Below are positions 54,014 to 62,799 of a stretch of DNA of 64,000 nucleotides, piece by piece. Under the pieces are notes generated by a model. It did no database searches. It had not been told where the DNA came from and saw only the letters and a list, made by a program, of their open reading frames with translations. Made by a program: the position numbers and the translations under genes. The DNA lies in the NCBI GenBank assembly GCA_024235715.1, contig JACKLW010000018.1, positions 1 to 64,000 on the forward strand. The letters run 5' to 3'. This stretch comes from Accumulibacter sp. (GTDB taxonomy: Bacteria; Pseudomonadota; Gammaproteobacteria; Burkholderiales; Rhodocyclaceae). How positions within the stretch are numbered: position 1 is the stretch's first letter; the number at the start of each line of letters is the position of its first letter.

Positions 54014-56398
54014 TCATCGTTTGCACTCCTTAAGCAGATCGTATAGCCGCCAGCGCGGGTCTTCAGGCCCGCCCTTCTGCGGAAAGACGATCTCGCTGTA
54101 ATAGAGGGAGAAGTCCGCGGCGTATTTCTTTCGCTCCTCCGGGCGCATTACGCTGCCCGCGCGAGTGTCCATGCACATGCAGAAGTCGGCGTCCTTGTAA
54201 TCGTGATTCTGGTAGCAGCCATCGAAGATCGTCTCCTTGCCTGGTGGCGGAACTGAGGGCTCGGTTTCCGAGGCGGCGTTGGGCACCCGAACGCCGGATT
54301 GCTGGAGCGAGGGCTGCCCGGTCGCTGCCCGCAGCATGTTTTCGCGCATCTGGGTGACGGTCGCGCCGGAGCAGAGGCGATCGCCCTCGCCGAAAAACCG
54401 TTGCCACGCGTCATTGCCGCCAAGGTGACGAGACATCAGGTTCATAGCCGAGTTGCCCGCGCCCTGGGGTCGGTAATTCATCAGATCGTCGATGAACTGC
54501 ACCGGCGAAGAGAGCAGCCCCGCACCGGCTGAGGCCAGATCGCCTTGACGGTTCAAAAGGATGCCCGTTATTTCTCCGGCTGTGGAAAATCCCACCCGCT
54601 TTTCGTACGCCTCGAACACGGGCACGAAACGCGCCTCAACATAGAGGTGGCGCTCGCTCTGAACGTTTCCGTGCGCGTTCAGCGTTTGAAGGGTGCGTTT
54701 TTGGTAAGGCCCCTGTTTGATTTGGGCCTCGCAATGAGCGGAGTAGGCGCTCACGAAGCGGATGAAATGCTCCGGAAACTGCGTGTTGATCTGGAAACTG
54801 CCGAAGTCGCCGTTAAACACCTGCTGCGGAATATAGAAGTTTGGCAGCGCGGCCCAGAAATAATTCGATTTATAGACGTAATGGGGCGAGCGCTCGGCCT
54901 GAACCGTGGCGCGCGGTGCGGGCCGGACCGCAGTATCCGCCGCACGTTCGCGCGTCGCTTCCGCGACCGTCACCGGAAGCGCGGCTGCGGATACACCGTT
55001 CTGTATTGCCGCGTAGGGCTGAAAGCGCGCGCCAGAGTCAGTACGTTGCCACCAGAGTTCGAGAAGCGGCTGCTCGTATACAGGGTTCCTCTTTCGATAC
55101 CGGGATTCAAAAGATTCGGTAGGAGAGAAGTGTTGCCCGCGCAGATAGTAGAACGAGGTAAATTCTTCAAGGCGCGCGAGCGGTAGGCGCGTCCGGGTAA
55201 TCGCCGGTGCGATTTTGGAATTGAATCGCTCGATCTCCGAAGCAGCCAGGCGGCGCTTCATCCCACCGTCAGTGACTCCGGAAACCGTCTCCACTTCAAC
55301 GAACGCCTCGTCCCTTTCGCCTTTCAAGAGAACAACGACTGCGACCTTGGGCGGGACAGGGTTGTCAAACTGGCGGTACTCGGTCAGGTAGTAGGTGGCC
55401 CGCGTGTCATCGAGAATCTCGGTGCCGTATTCGAACCCGTACGCGGCGAGGTCGCGCGGAGCCGTGGGAAGTTTCCGGTAGGAGCCTGCCGCTGGCTCAG
55501 ACGTATGATCGGAGACGCCCGCCGAAGGCGTCTTTTCCAAAAGCGAAGCGCAATGGGCATCGTCGGCCCTGGCCTCGTCATCCCGTCTCAATCCGGCCGA
55601 AACCCCGGCGATATGGTCAACATCCTCGGGACGAGCCGCATCTTTGGGTCTCCCCGTCACGCGCTGCCGGGCAATGTCCGACCAGCGCCGCTGTGCGGAT
55701 TCATTCCTGAAGCGGGCTGCGATATTCTGGCAGTAGCGTGCTTCGAGGTAGGGATCGCCACTGTGATCAACCGGGCGTGGACCTTGTGTTTCGCGCCTGC
55801 TGGCGGTACCGGCCTGCCTTCCGGAACCGGCCGGGCTCGCGCGTCCCTGCGGGGGCTCCTGCACGAGGCCGTTATTGATCCTAAAGCGCGATCCCTGCGC
55901 GGAAGCAACCGGCGGGGCAGCGCGTTCGAGCGTCTGCCCGTCCGCGCCCAGGATCAGGCGGTTCTCCGGCTTGATCAGCGGCGGCGCAGATGATCCGCCG
56001 GGCGGCAGCGCGGGCATGGGAGGAACCGCGCCGGAAGGCGCCGGGGTTGATGCGGCGGCGACCTGCGCTTGCTGCGCCTCGATGACGGCCAGCCGAGCAG
56101 CGCAGCGCTCGAAATCGGCTTTGGCTTTCTCGCTTCCGGCCTGCTGCGAAAGGGCGAACGCATCGCGGCTGATGTCCGAGAGCAGCGCGGAGGGTCTGCC
56201 TTCTTCCAGCCGCATCGTGACCCTGGTCCAGCGCGTGGCGGTCACCATGTCCTGGAAGTTGTTCCCCGCAAGAAACTGGCAGTACCGCGCCTCGAAGTTC
56301 GGGTCGGTATTCACATCGCTTGCCACCTGCGCCGGTCCCTGCGCGCAGGCCAGCGCAGGCGCGAGCAGCGCCAGCGTACTCCAATTGAAAAGTTTCAT
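54014..56398 (-). CDS. Large exported protein of unknown function
   Basis: 794 aa. Signal peptide residues 1-19 (ending ALACAQ). It contains an internal duplication: DPNFEARYCQFLAGNNFQDM near residue 32 and DPYLEARYCQNIAARFRNES near residue 216, each followed by a W(T/S)xx segment. Pro/Ala-rich linkers separate the two copies. The C-terminal 400 residues are mixed alpha/beta, and the tail has a Cys cluster (CYQNHDYKDADFCMCMD). It is translationally coupled to an upstream lipoprotein gene (ATGA). Conjugation-related surface function is possible but unsupported. Confidence 0.7.
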   Translation of the reverse strand: MKLFNWSTLALLAPALACAQGPAQVASDVNTDPNFEARYCQFLAGNNFQDMVTATRWTRVTMRLEEGRPSALLSDISRDAFALSQQAGSEKAKADFERCAARLAVIEAQQAQVAAASTPAPSGAVPPMPALPPGGSSAPPLIKPENRLILGADGQTLERAAPPVASAQGSRFRINNGLVQEPPQGRASPAGSGRQAGTASRRETQGPRPVDHSGDPYLEARYCQNIAARFRNESAQRRWSDIARQRVTGRPKDAARPEDVDHIAGVSAGLRRDDEARADDAHCASLLEKTPSAGVSDHTSEPAAGSYRKLPTAPRDLAAYGFEYGTEILDDTRATYYLTEYRQFDNPVPPKVAVVVLLKGERDEAFVEVETVSGVTDGGMKRRLAASEIERFNSKIAPAITRTRLPLARLEEFTSFYYLRGQHFSPTESFESRYRKRNPVYEQPLLELWWQRTDSGARFQPYAAIQNGVSAAALPVTVAEATRERAADTAVRPAPRATVQAERSPHYVYKSNYFWAALPNFYIPQQVFNGDFGSFQINTQFPEHFIRFVSAYSAHCEAQIKQGPYQKRTLQTLNAHGNVQSERHLYVEARFVPVFEAYEKRVGFSTAGEITGILLNRQGDLASAGAGLLSSPVQFIDDLMNYRPQGAGNSAMNLMSRHLGGNDAWQRFFGEGDRLCSGATVTQMRENMLRAATGQPSLQQSGVRVPNAASETEPSVPPPGKETIFDGCYQNHDYKDADFCMCMDTRAGSVMRPEERKKYAADFSLYYSEIVFPQKGGPEDPRWRLYDLLKECKR

Positions 56399-56625
56399 TC
56401 CTTATCCTCTTGTGGGGACGCGGCGCTCGGGCAGACGGTCTGGCGCGGGATGCGCAGGCCGCCGTCAACGCCCGGCTCGCGTTCGATTTCAAAGCATGAA
56501 CTGTTCTGAACATCGGAAACCCGCAGGCTCGACTCGCCGTCCGGTGCAGGCGGTGGGATCGCGCATCCGGCCAGTACCGCGCCAAGCAGCGCCGGGAGCA
56601 GGGGAGAGCAGCGTAGTCTCTTCAT
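56395..56625 (-). CDS. Small lipoprotein
   Basis: 76 aa. Lipobox LGAVLAGC with Cys21, basic start (MKRLR), then a short Cys-containing periplasmic part (NSSCFEIE, QTVCPSA). Coupled by a 4-nt overlap to the large exported protein, so the two probably act together at the envelope. Small lipoproteins of this kind occur in type IV secretion clusters (TrbK/VirB7-like), but no sequence match is claimed. Confidence 0.7.
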   Translation of the reverse strand: MKRLRCSPLLPALLGAVLAGCAIPPPAPDGESSLRVSDVQNSSCFEIEREPGVDGGLRIPRQTVCPSAASPQEDKE

Positions 56626-56637
56626 AAAACTCCCGGA

Positions 56638-56820
56638 TCAATCCCGGTAATCGCCATAGGGCGCGATCTGCTCGGGCTCCTCGCCCTTGCGCAGCGCCTG
56701 CCTGACGCTCCGGCGGAACGCGCGTTCCTCGCACCGGGCCAGAAACTTTTGAAGCCGTGATCCCTTCCCCCTGCGGCACGCCCGGCAGGAGCAGGATTTA
56801 GGCGTTGCTTTTGTGGGCAT
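56638..56820 (-). CDS. Small Cys-rich basic protein
   Basis: 60 aa with GAGGAG 9 nt upstream. N-terminal CSCRACRRGKGS could bind zinc; the rest is a basic helix (RAFRRSVRQALRKGEEPEQI). It is 12 bp upstream of the lipoprotein gene, same operon. Function unknown. Confidence 0.6.
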   Translation of the reverse strand: MPTKATPKSCSCRACRRGKGSRLQKFLARCEERAFRRSVRQALRKGEEPEQIAPYGDYRD

Positions 56821-56874
56821 CTTGCGTTGCTCCTCATAAAGGGCCTTGTCCGGCTCGCCACGCCGTGCTCAGGT

Positions 56875-57032
56875 CAGAAGGGTCCCCTTTCTGAGCGCAG
56901 GCTCCAGCCCGCAAGCCATCCGGTGCTCAGCATCCGAGAAGCCCGGTTTGCACCGGATCGCGATAGAGCGCACGGGGCGCAGATTCCCATAAGATCGTTT
57001 CCGCCGAATCTACACAAAAGGGACCCTTTTGT
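56875..57032. promoter_or_regulatory. Two related palindromes upstream of the resolvase
   Basis: AAGGGTCCC at 56878-56886 lies in an imperfect palindrome, and AAGGGACCC at 57018-57026 lies in a perfect one (ACAAAAGGG-A-CCCTTTTGT, 57014-57032). They flank the divergent start region of the Cys-rich gene and the resolvase. Candidate res or operator sites. Confidence 0.45.
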
Positions 57033-57086
57033 CTATTCTTGGCCGGGGGGATTTTACCAGCGGCAAGGCACCGGAGGGAGCGGAAT

Positions 57087-57647
57087 CTGGCGGTTATCGG
57101 CTATGCGCGGGTCAGCACGGACGAACAGCATCTCGATCTTCAGCGCGATGCGCTCAAAGGCGCGGGCTGCGTGCGCATCTTTGAAGATGAGGGCGTTTCC
57201 GCCGTGGCCAAAGTCCGGCCCGGCTTCACACTGGCCCTGGAGATGCTCTGCCCCGGCGATACGTTCGTGGTCTGGAAGATGGACCGGGCCTTCCGTTCCC
57301 TGCGCCATGCCCTCGATACGCTGGAGCTGTTCGAAAAGAGCGGGATCGAGTTCCGGTCCTTAACCGAACAGATCGACACGACCACCCCGGTCGGGAAACT
57401 GCTCTACCGGATCATCAACGCGCTTGCGGAGTTTGAGCGTGATCTCAACTCCGAGCGCACGAAGGCCGGGATGGAGGCCGCCCGCAAACGCGGCAAGCGG
57501 GTCGGGCGTCCTCCCAAGCTGACACAGAAGCAGGCAAAACGCGCCGCCAAAGACTTGGCGGCCGATCCCGGCCTCACCCTTGCTGCGCTCGCGAAGGAGT
57601 TGAAGGTTTCGCCCCGGACGCTCAAGCGGGCGATTGCCGAGCTGTGA
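57087..57647 (+). CDS. Small serine recombinase (resolvase/invertase type)
   Basis: About 186 aa. The resolvase domain: VIGYARVSTDEQHLDLQRDA (catalytic Ser in RVSTDEQ), then VVWKMDRAFRSLRHALDTLE and FERDLNSERTKAGMEAARKR. The C-terminal HTH is LTLAALAKELKVSPRTLKRA. The start is uncertain. GGAGGG lies about 8 nt before a CTG at 57087, where homologous proteins would begin; the only in-frame conventional start nearby is a TTG at 57039. It probably resolves dimers or inverts DNA at sites nearby; the palindromes upstream are candidates. Confidence 0.88.
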   Translation: MAVIGYARVSTDEQHLDLQRDALKGAGCVRIFEDEGVSAVAKVRPGFTLALEMLCPGDTFVVWKMDRAFRSLRHALDTLELFEKSGIEFRSLTEQIDTTTPVGKLLYRIINALAEFERDLNSERTKAGMEAARKRGKRVGRPPKLTQKQAKRAAKDLAADPGLTLAALAKELKVSPRTLKRAIAEL

Positions 57648-57661
57648 TGTTCATAGTCGCC

Positions 57662-58486
57662 TTAGTTGGCGTTCAATCCATGACCACGGGTCAGCAATAT
57701 CCGTTTCCAGTGGCTTTCCCTCGACGAGACCTCGTCCTGAGAATCATGCAGATCGGCCAGTTCAAGAATTGAATAGCGGAAGTTTCTGGCATGGTCTGCC
57801 CCCCGTTCCTGAAGAAGCGCGACAATTTCCGTATTTCCCCCGTGTCCGTTGGCGGCGTAGGTGCACCATCTTTGCCAGATGCCGCCTGCACCTGTCGCAC
57901 TGCCGACATACAACTGCCCGCTTTCCGTGTCCGAGATCAGGTACACACCGGCCACGTTGGATAGGGCCACGCGCCATGATTCAAGAGACTGGTTAACGAT
58001 CAGTTCCAGCTCTCCCTTGGAAATATCGACTTTTCGGAAACCGGGGAACTCAGCAATGCTGAGTTTCTCGGCCATGATTTCCTCGACATCCATTTGGTCG
58101 ATCCACCGTTCGGCGTGCAGATAGGACTGCCTTCCCGAACGCTTGAATCGGACGACGAGCCTGCCGTCAAGTTCGGCGTAATCATCAAGCGCCGTGAGGT
58201 CATAGTAGAAAAGGGACTTCCCGTCCTGCCACGCCTTTTCCTCATGCCCCTTGGATTCATAAAGTCCAGCAAACAGCCAACGGTCATTGCCGGGGAGCTT
58301 TATTAGCGAAAGGACGTATTTCTGTTCGAAATTGCGCTTGGTCTGCCAGCGTTGCCACTCCTGAAAGTTTCCGGCCAGGTAGACATCGAGCGGATTATCT
58401 GCCCCGTTCCAGGTCGCAAGATGGACCTTCGTCTGGTCGATGGCTACCTTTCCGCCCACAGCCTCAATGATCCTGATTGCCTTCAT
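57662..58486 (-). CDS. GIY-YIG nuclease domain protein
   Basis: 274 aa from the ATG at 58486. The C-terminal GIY-YIG domain starts near residue 190: GVYLISDTESGQLYVGSATG then GGIWQRWCTYAANGHGGNTE. This is the GVYLI...YVG form, with an Arg and a downstream Glu (SSRESHWKRILLTRGHGLN). The N-terminal 180 residues (KVHLATWNGADNPLDVYLAG) have no recognised family. Such two-part proteins occur in defence and mobile regions and may act as sequence- or damage-specific endonucleases. Convergent with the resolvase gene. Confidence 0.8.
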   Translation of the reverse strand: MKAIRIIEAVGGKVAIDQTKVHLATWNGADNPLDVYLAGNFQEWQRWQTKRNFEQKYVLSLIKLPGNDRWLFAGLYESKGHEEKAWQDGKSLFYYDLTALDDYAELDGRLVVRFKRSGRQSYLHAERWIDQMDVEEIMAEKLSIAEFPGFRKVDISKGELELIVNQSLESWRVALSNVAGVYLISDTESGQLYVGSATGAGGIWQRWCTYAANGHGGNTEIVALLQERGADHARNFRYSILELADLHDSQDEVSSRESHWKRILLTRGHGLNAN

Positions 58487-58946
58487 GTCATCCCAAGTCC
58501 TTCGATCGTGTTGTCTTGAAGTGTTCTCGTAACACGTTCCGCTATCTGGTGAAACCCCTGCCCAAATCTTCCGCGCTGAGCGTGCGAAGCCACCCCGTTT
58601 GCCCGTCTGCGTTGCCTGGAAACGGCAACTGCTCAGACAAGACAAACGGGTTTATCGTGCCCATGGCACCGCAACATAAAGACATGCATGCTGCGTTTGC
58701 GAACACCCGCTGCCGGAGCAGGGGAGAGAGCAGTACGCGCATTGCTCCACAGACCAGAGTTCGTTAGAAGAAGCGGAGCGCCAGCGCCGCCGTCATCCGT
58801 GAGCCGGAGCTGTCTTCTGCGCCTTTTCTTCGCAGAAGCAGCATAGTTCCGGTTTTGGTGAACCCGGCGATAAGGATGACCGCAAGATGTGTGCGTGTAG
58901 TACAAACGAAATAATATTTCGTCTGTTTCACGCACAATCTTGAGAA
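58487..58946. other. Intergenic, no gene recognised
   Basis: 460 bp upstream of the hairpin array. Short ORFs only. An AT-rich patch (ACAAACGAAATAATATTTCG, about 58900) contains CGAAATAATATTTCG, a near-perfect palindrome that could be a promoter or operator. Confidence 0.3.
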
Positions 58947-59392
58947 GGACGTTCCCCCGTCCGTTCTATCCTCTGGGGGCGCTCTAGGCTTCAGAGCGGG
59001 GCGCTGCCCCGTCTTCAGCAAGAGCTTGGTGGCGCATCCCCGGCATCGAGCCTTGATGCGCCAGTCAACCGTATCGCCGGTTGAGCACTCGTCAGGGTAA
59101 TGGCCCCCGACACCCGCCAGTCAGGGCCTTCGTGCCCCGACACCCAGACCAACCCTGCGCGGATTGGATGCGCGCCAACCTTTCAGATTGGATGCGACCA
59201 AGGCGTATGCCGCCCATGGCCCCTGCACCGAGGGTTTCGCCCCTGGAGACGAGCAAAGGGTCTCCGAGCCCTTGTGCAATCCGTGGCCAACCGTCCGCCG
59301 TTTGGATGCCGCCACCGTTTCAGCCGGTGGATCACTGCCAACGTTTCGTCGTTGGACCTCGACCAAGGCGCGTCCTTGGATGCGCCTCTTTC
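58947..59392. repeat. Hairpin-rich non-coding array
   Basis: At least twelve short inverted repeats lie in about 450 bp. The left part has GGACG/CGTCC (58947-58962), CGGGGC/GCCCCG (58997-59011), GGCGCATC/GATGCGCC (59031-59062) and TCAACCG/CGGTTGA (59065-59084). A direct repeat CCCCGACACCC is at 59105 and 59135. The right part (59149-59379) is a degenerate tandem series with a period near 25 bp. Each unit is a 17-19-nt hairpin of form CCAAnnn...nnnTTGG followed by a spacer often reading ATGCG. Clear units start at 59149, 59175, 59287, 59312, 59338 and 59363. No protein frame fits. Confidence 0.75.
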
Positions 59393-59452
59393 TGTTAAAG
59401 ACCTGATGTGTAAAACCTTCCATACTGCCTATTGCCACCTACGAAAGTTTTG

Positions 59453-59472
59453 GCCATTATGTCCGAAATGGC
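59453..59472. promoter_or_regulatory. Inverted repeat before the antitoxin-like gene
   Basis: GCCATT (59453-59458) and AATGGC (59467-59472), 8-nt spacer, ending 16 bp before the ATG. A candidate autoregulatory operator of the Phd/YefM-like protein. Confidence 0.4.
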
Positions 59473-59488
59473 TACTTAGGTTTTTGCC

Positions 59489-59683
59489 ATGAAGCATATG
59501 TCCGCCAAGGACGCCAAAAACGGTTTCGGCCTGTTAGTCGATACAGCGCGTGCCCAGCCCGTGATTATTGAAAAGCACGGGCGGCCAGTCGTTGTTGTGA
59601 TTTCTGTAGAGGAATATGAACGACTTTTGGCGTCTGCTGACGAGGCTACAAAAGAGAAAGACGAGACCCAACGCAAGGTGTGA
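59489..59683 (+). CDS. Phd/YefM-family antitoxin-like protein
   Basis: 64 aa. The Phd/YefM fold is clear: MSAKDAKNGFGLLVDTARAQ, PVIIEKHGRPVVVVISVEEY, then an acidic C-terminal tail that in true antitoxins wraps the toxin. No toxin gene (Doc, YoeB, RelE) follows; instead the DUF499 ATPase gene begins at or within a few bases of its stop. It may be a DNA-binding repressor of the defence operon, using the antitoxin fold as a regulator (inference). The start could also be the ATG at 59498. Confidence 0.85.
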   Translation: MKHMSAKDAKNGFGLLVDTARAQPVIIEKHGRPVVVVISVEEYERLLASADEATKEKDETQRKV

Positions 59684-59685
59684 CT

Positions 59686-62600
59686 ATGACCTATGAAAGA
59701 ATCCCGACCGTGTTAGAGGCGTGTGAACTCCATCCCTCTGCCTTGGATTTCGCAATGTCCGACCAGGTCGAACATCTTTCAGATCTGCTGGATGACACAG
59801 AGAAGAAGGCATCTGACTTCTTTGCCAAAAATTATGTTACGGCTGGTATGGCTCGATTACTGCGAGAAGGGCTCCAGCGCCTAGATGGTCAATCCAATCA
59901 AGCCGTATTCGAGCTTCGTCAAGCTATGGGTGGTGGTAAGACACATAGCATGCTCGCCCTTGGTACATTGGCCCGCAATCCGCATTTCTATGATCAAGTG
60001 CCCGACAATCTCACGCGTGGAATCAGTCCGCTCACTGCAAAGGTTGTTGCAATAAACGGGCGAACAGTATCGAAGGACCACTATCTATGGGGAGATATCG
60101 CCGAGCAACTCGGCGGTCTTGATCAGTTCAGCAAGTTCTGGAAAAACGGTGCTGATGCGCCCTCTGAACAAGACTGGGTCGATCTGATCGGTGACGCATC
60201 TACGCTTATTCTCCTCGATGAGTTACCTCCTTATTTCGACTATGCGATAACCCGTCCGGTAGGTGGCGGCACTCTTGCCAACGTCGCCACTTACGCTCTG
60301 TCAAACCTTTTGTCAGCTGCCATGAAGCTTCCGAAGACGGCGATCGTTGTTTCGAACCTTACAGGATCTTATCAAGGTGCTACGCAATCCCTGGCAAAGG
60401 CGATCAAGGATATTTCAGAGGAAACCAAGCGGCAAGCACGTTCGATAACACCTGTAGACCTCAATACGAACGAGATCTACGAAATTCTTCGTAAACGAAT
60501 GTTCACCAAGCTTCCAGATGAGACAGAGATTGAGAAAGTCGCAGATGCTTTTGGGAAGTCGATCAATGAGGCTGTGCGATCCAAAACAATTGCGAAATCC
60601 CCCGAACAGATTGCCGATGAGGTCATTGGAAGTTATCCGTTCCATCCTTCCGTAAAGCACATCATCGCATTGTTTAAGGAGAACGAAAACTATCGTCAGA
60701 CACGCGGGCTGATGCAGTTCATCTCAAAGATGCTCAAATCCGTCTGGGATGGTAACCCCGGCGATGTTTATCTCATTGGTTGTCAACACCTCGATCTCAC
60801 TATGCAAGATGTGCGTGACGAAATAAACCGTATCGGACAACTTGAAGGAGCACTAGCTACTGATGTTTCGGCCTCAGATGGTTCTGCCCATGCTGAAACA
60901 GTTGACGCCAACAAAGGGAGCAATGCGGCCACGATGGCGGCAAAGCTTCTTCTCACAGCATCTCTTTCAGAAAACGTCGACTCGGTGAAGGGGATGAACA
61001 TGTCCACCTTAATAGAGTATCTCGTAGCGCCAGATCGACGAGCCGTCGAGTTTAAAGAAGCATTTGAGGAACTTCGCAAAGAATGTTGGTACCTGCATCG
61101 AAAAGAGAATGATGCTTGGTATTTTTCAAATGTTGAAAACCTGAGAAAGCGTATAGAAAACCGCGCAGCTAACGCACCTCAACCGAAAATCGATGCTGAG
61201 CTTAAAAGACGTCTTGAGAACGCCTTTGAGGTAAAAGCGAGACGCGCTTATGGACAGGTCATCGCTCTTCCGCTTGTCAACGAAGTCGATCTATCCACTA
61301 CAAATCGTATCTGTCTGGTCATGTCACCCGATTCAAAAACACCCCCTCAAGATGCACAAAGGTTTCTAGAAAGCCAGGTTTACAAGAATGGCTTCTGCGT
61401 TGTGACGGGAGATGGATCAAGCATGGGGAGTCTTGAGGACAAAGCTCGCCGGATTTGGGCAATCGCTAGAGTAGAGCAGGAACTTTCGGACAATCCTGCC
61501 TATCGGCAAGAGCTTCAAGAAGAAGCCGAGCAAGCAGAATTTGATTTTAATGCTTCGGTGCAGTCGTTGTTCAATCGCGTGTATTTCCCGATGATGAGAG
61601 ACGGCAACACGAAGCTGGTCCATACGAAGTTGAATTTAGCTATAGAAAAACGAAACGATAAGAACGAGATCAATGGTGAGAAAGCCATTGAAGATGCTCT
61701 CGTGGGGTCAGGGGCCAATAAGCTCATCACGGAGGTTAAAGAGCATTTTGAACGTCTTGTTGATCGAGCAGAGGATGTTCTTTTTCCAATGAATCAGACA
61801 CGTGCACGATGGCGAGATATCGTTGAGCGATCCTATTCAAATGCACGGTGGCTTTGGGTTCCACCGAAGGCGCTAGAAGAGATTCGTGACCAAGCAGTTG
61901 CCATCGGACGTTGGTCCTATGACGCTGATGGCTATGTCGACAATCGGCCGCCAAAGCCAAAGACGAGCGTGAACGTGACAGTACTCAGCTACGACGAAGA
62001 AACTGGTGAGGCTGAACTTGAGCTATTTCCCCAGAACGCTGGCAAGGCTCCGCTTATATACATGGCGGAAACTCCAGATATTGATAATGAAAAAAATCAT
62101 CTTTCGACAACTAGATTAACGACGTCCTCCACAAAGCTGTGGTTCCTCTCAAAAGACCCAAATGGGCAGCATGAAACTGGTGACCCAGTTGTCTGGAACA
62201 ATAGGCTGACACTTACCTATCAACCCCAGTACTTGCCGAACAAACGCATTGTCGAATTAACCGTCGTTCCCCGTGGCGAGATCCGGTGGAATATGTCAGG
62301 CGCCAATCCGAAAGAGGGCGATATTTACAATGGTCCAATAGAAATCGAAGGTTCTGACGAGGTCACGATCTACGCTTATGCCGAAGATAAAGGTGTCAGT
62401 GTTCAAAAGAACTTCAAGATCCATAAGTCTGACTCACCGCGACAGATCGAAAAAGATGAACCTGCAGTCCTGAGAAAGACTCTAACTGGCGACGGCATAA
62501 AAGCCTCTTTCGAGCTGCTCAAGGCAGCGAAGGCGAACAACGACGCGCGTCTTCAGGAGGTTTCGCTAACGGTTGGATCAGGGGTAGAGAGCGTCCGCAC

Positions 62601-62799
62601 TCGCTTTGGTAGTGGTACCGCGGTTACCGCAGACATAGTAGAAGAGGCCATAGAGTGGGCTAGAAAGGCAATCGGCAACAATGCTGCCGACATTCAGGTC
62701 TCGATTAAAGGAGTTGAATTTGCGACTGGGTTCGACCTAGAAGAATTTGCAAAAGTTCTTGGCGAGGACATTAAGCCACAAGAGGTTGAACAGGAATGA
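59686..62799 (+). CDS. DUF499 ATPase of an antiphage cluster
   Basis: About 1,037 aa. P-loop ELRQAMGGGKTHSMLALGTL near residue 83; Walker B ASTLILLDELPPYFDYA near residue 173, followed by an AAA+/STAND-like core. The rest is helical, with beta-rich segments near the C-terminus. DUF499 proteins occur in defence clusters with DUF1156 methyltransferases, related to DISARM-type systems. I chose the ATG at 59686 (AAGGTG 5 nt upstream); a GTG at 59680 would overlap the antitoxin stop. It overlaps the DUF3780 gene by 4 nt. Confidence 0.9.
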   Translation: MTYERIPTVLEACELHPSALDFAMSDQVEHLSDLLDDTEKKASDFFAKNYVTAGMARLLREGLQRLDGQSNQAVFELRQAMGGGKTHSMLALGTLARNPHFYDQVPDNLTRGISPLTAKVVAINGRTVSKDHYLWGDIAEQLGGLDQFSKFWKNGADAPSEQDWVDLIGDASTLILLDELPPYFDYAITRPVGGGTLANVATYALSNLLSAAMKLPKTAIVVSNLTGSYQGATQSLAKAIKDISEETKRQARSITPVDLNTNEIYEILRKRMFTKLPDETEIEKVADAFGKSINEAVRSKTIAKSPEQIADEVIGSYPFHPSVKHIIALFKENENYRQTRGLMQFISKMLKSVWDGNPGDVYLIGCQHLDLTMQDVRDEINRIGQLEGALATDVSASDGSAHAETVDANKGSNAATMAAKLLLTASLSENVDSVKGMNMSTLIEYLVAPDRRAVEFKEAFEELRKECWYLHRKENDAWYFSNVENLRKRIENRAANAPQPKIDAELKRRLENAFEVKARRAYGQVIALPLVNEVDLSTTNRICLVMSPDSKTPPQDAQRFLESQVYKNGFCVVTGDGSSMGSLEDKARRIWAIARVEQELSDNPAYRQELQEEAEQAEFDFNASVQSLFNRVYFPMMRDGNTKLVHTKLNLAIEKRNDKNEINGEKAIEDALVGSGANKLITEVKEHFERLVDRAEDVLFPMNQTRARWRDIVERSYSNARWLWVPPKALEEIRDQAVAIGRWSYDADGYVDNRPPKPKTSVNVTVLSYDEETGEAELELFPQNAGKAPLIYMAETPDIDNEKNHLSTTRLTTSSTKLWFLSKDPNGQHETGDPVVWNNRLTLTYQPQYLPNKRIVELTVVPRGEIRWNMSGANPKEGDIYNGPIEIEGSDEVTIYAYAEDKGVSVQKNFKIHKSDSPRQIEKDEPAVLRKTLTGDGIKASFELLKAAKANNDARLQEVSLTVGSGVESVRTRFGSGTAVTADIVEEAIEWARKAIGNNAADIQVSIKGVEFATGFDLEEFAKVLGEDIKPQEVEQE

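Noticed and set aside
45813-56820. Complete type IV secretion system
   Set aside because: Only a coupling protein is recognisable; no VirB4, VirB11, VirB10 or relaxase signatures are seen.
59149-59379. CRISPR array
   Set aside because: Units are palindromic with variable sequence and only ~6-8 nt between them. There are no 30-nt spacers and no cas genes.
59489-59683. Complete type II toxin-antitoxin pair
   Set aside because: Only the antitoxin-like gene is present; the next gene is a 1,037-aa ATPase, not a toxin of known type.
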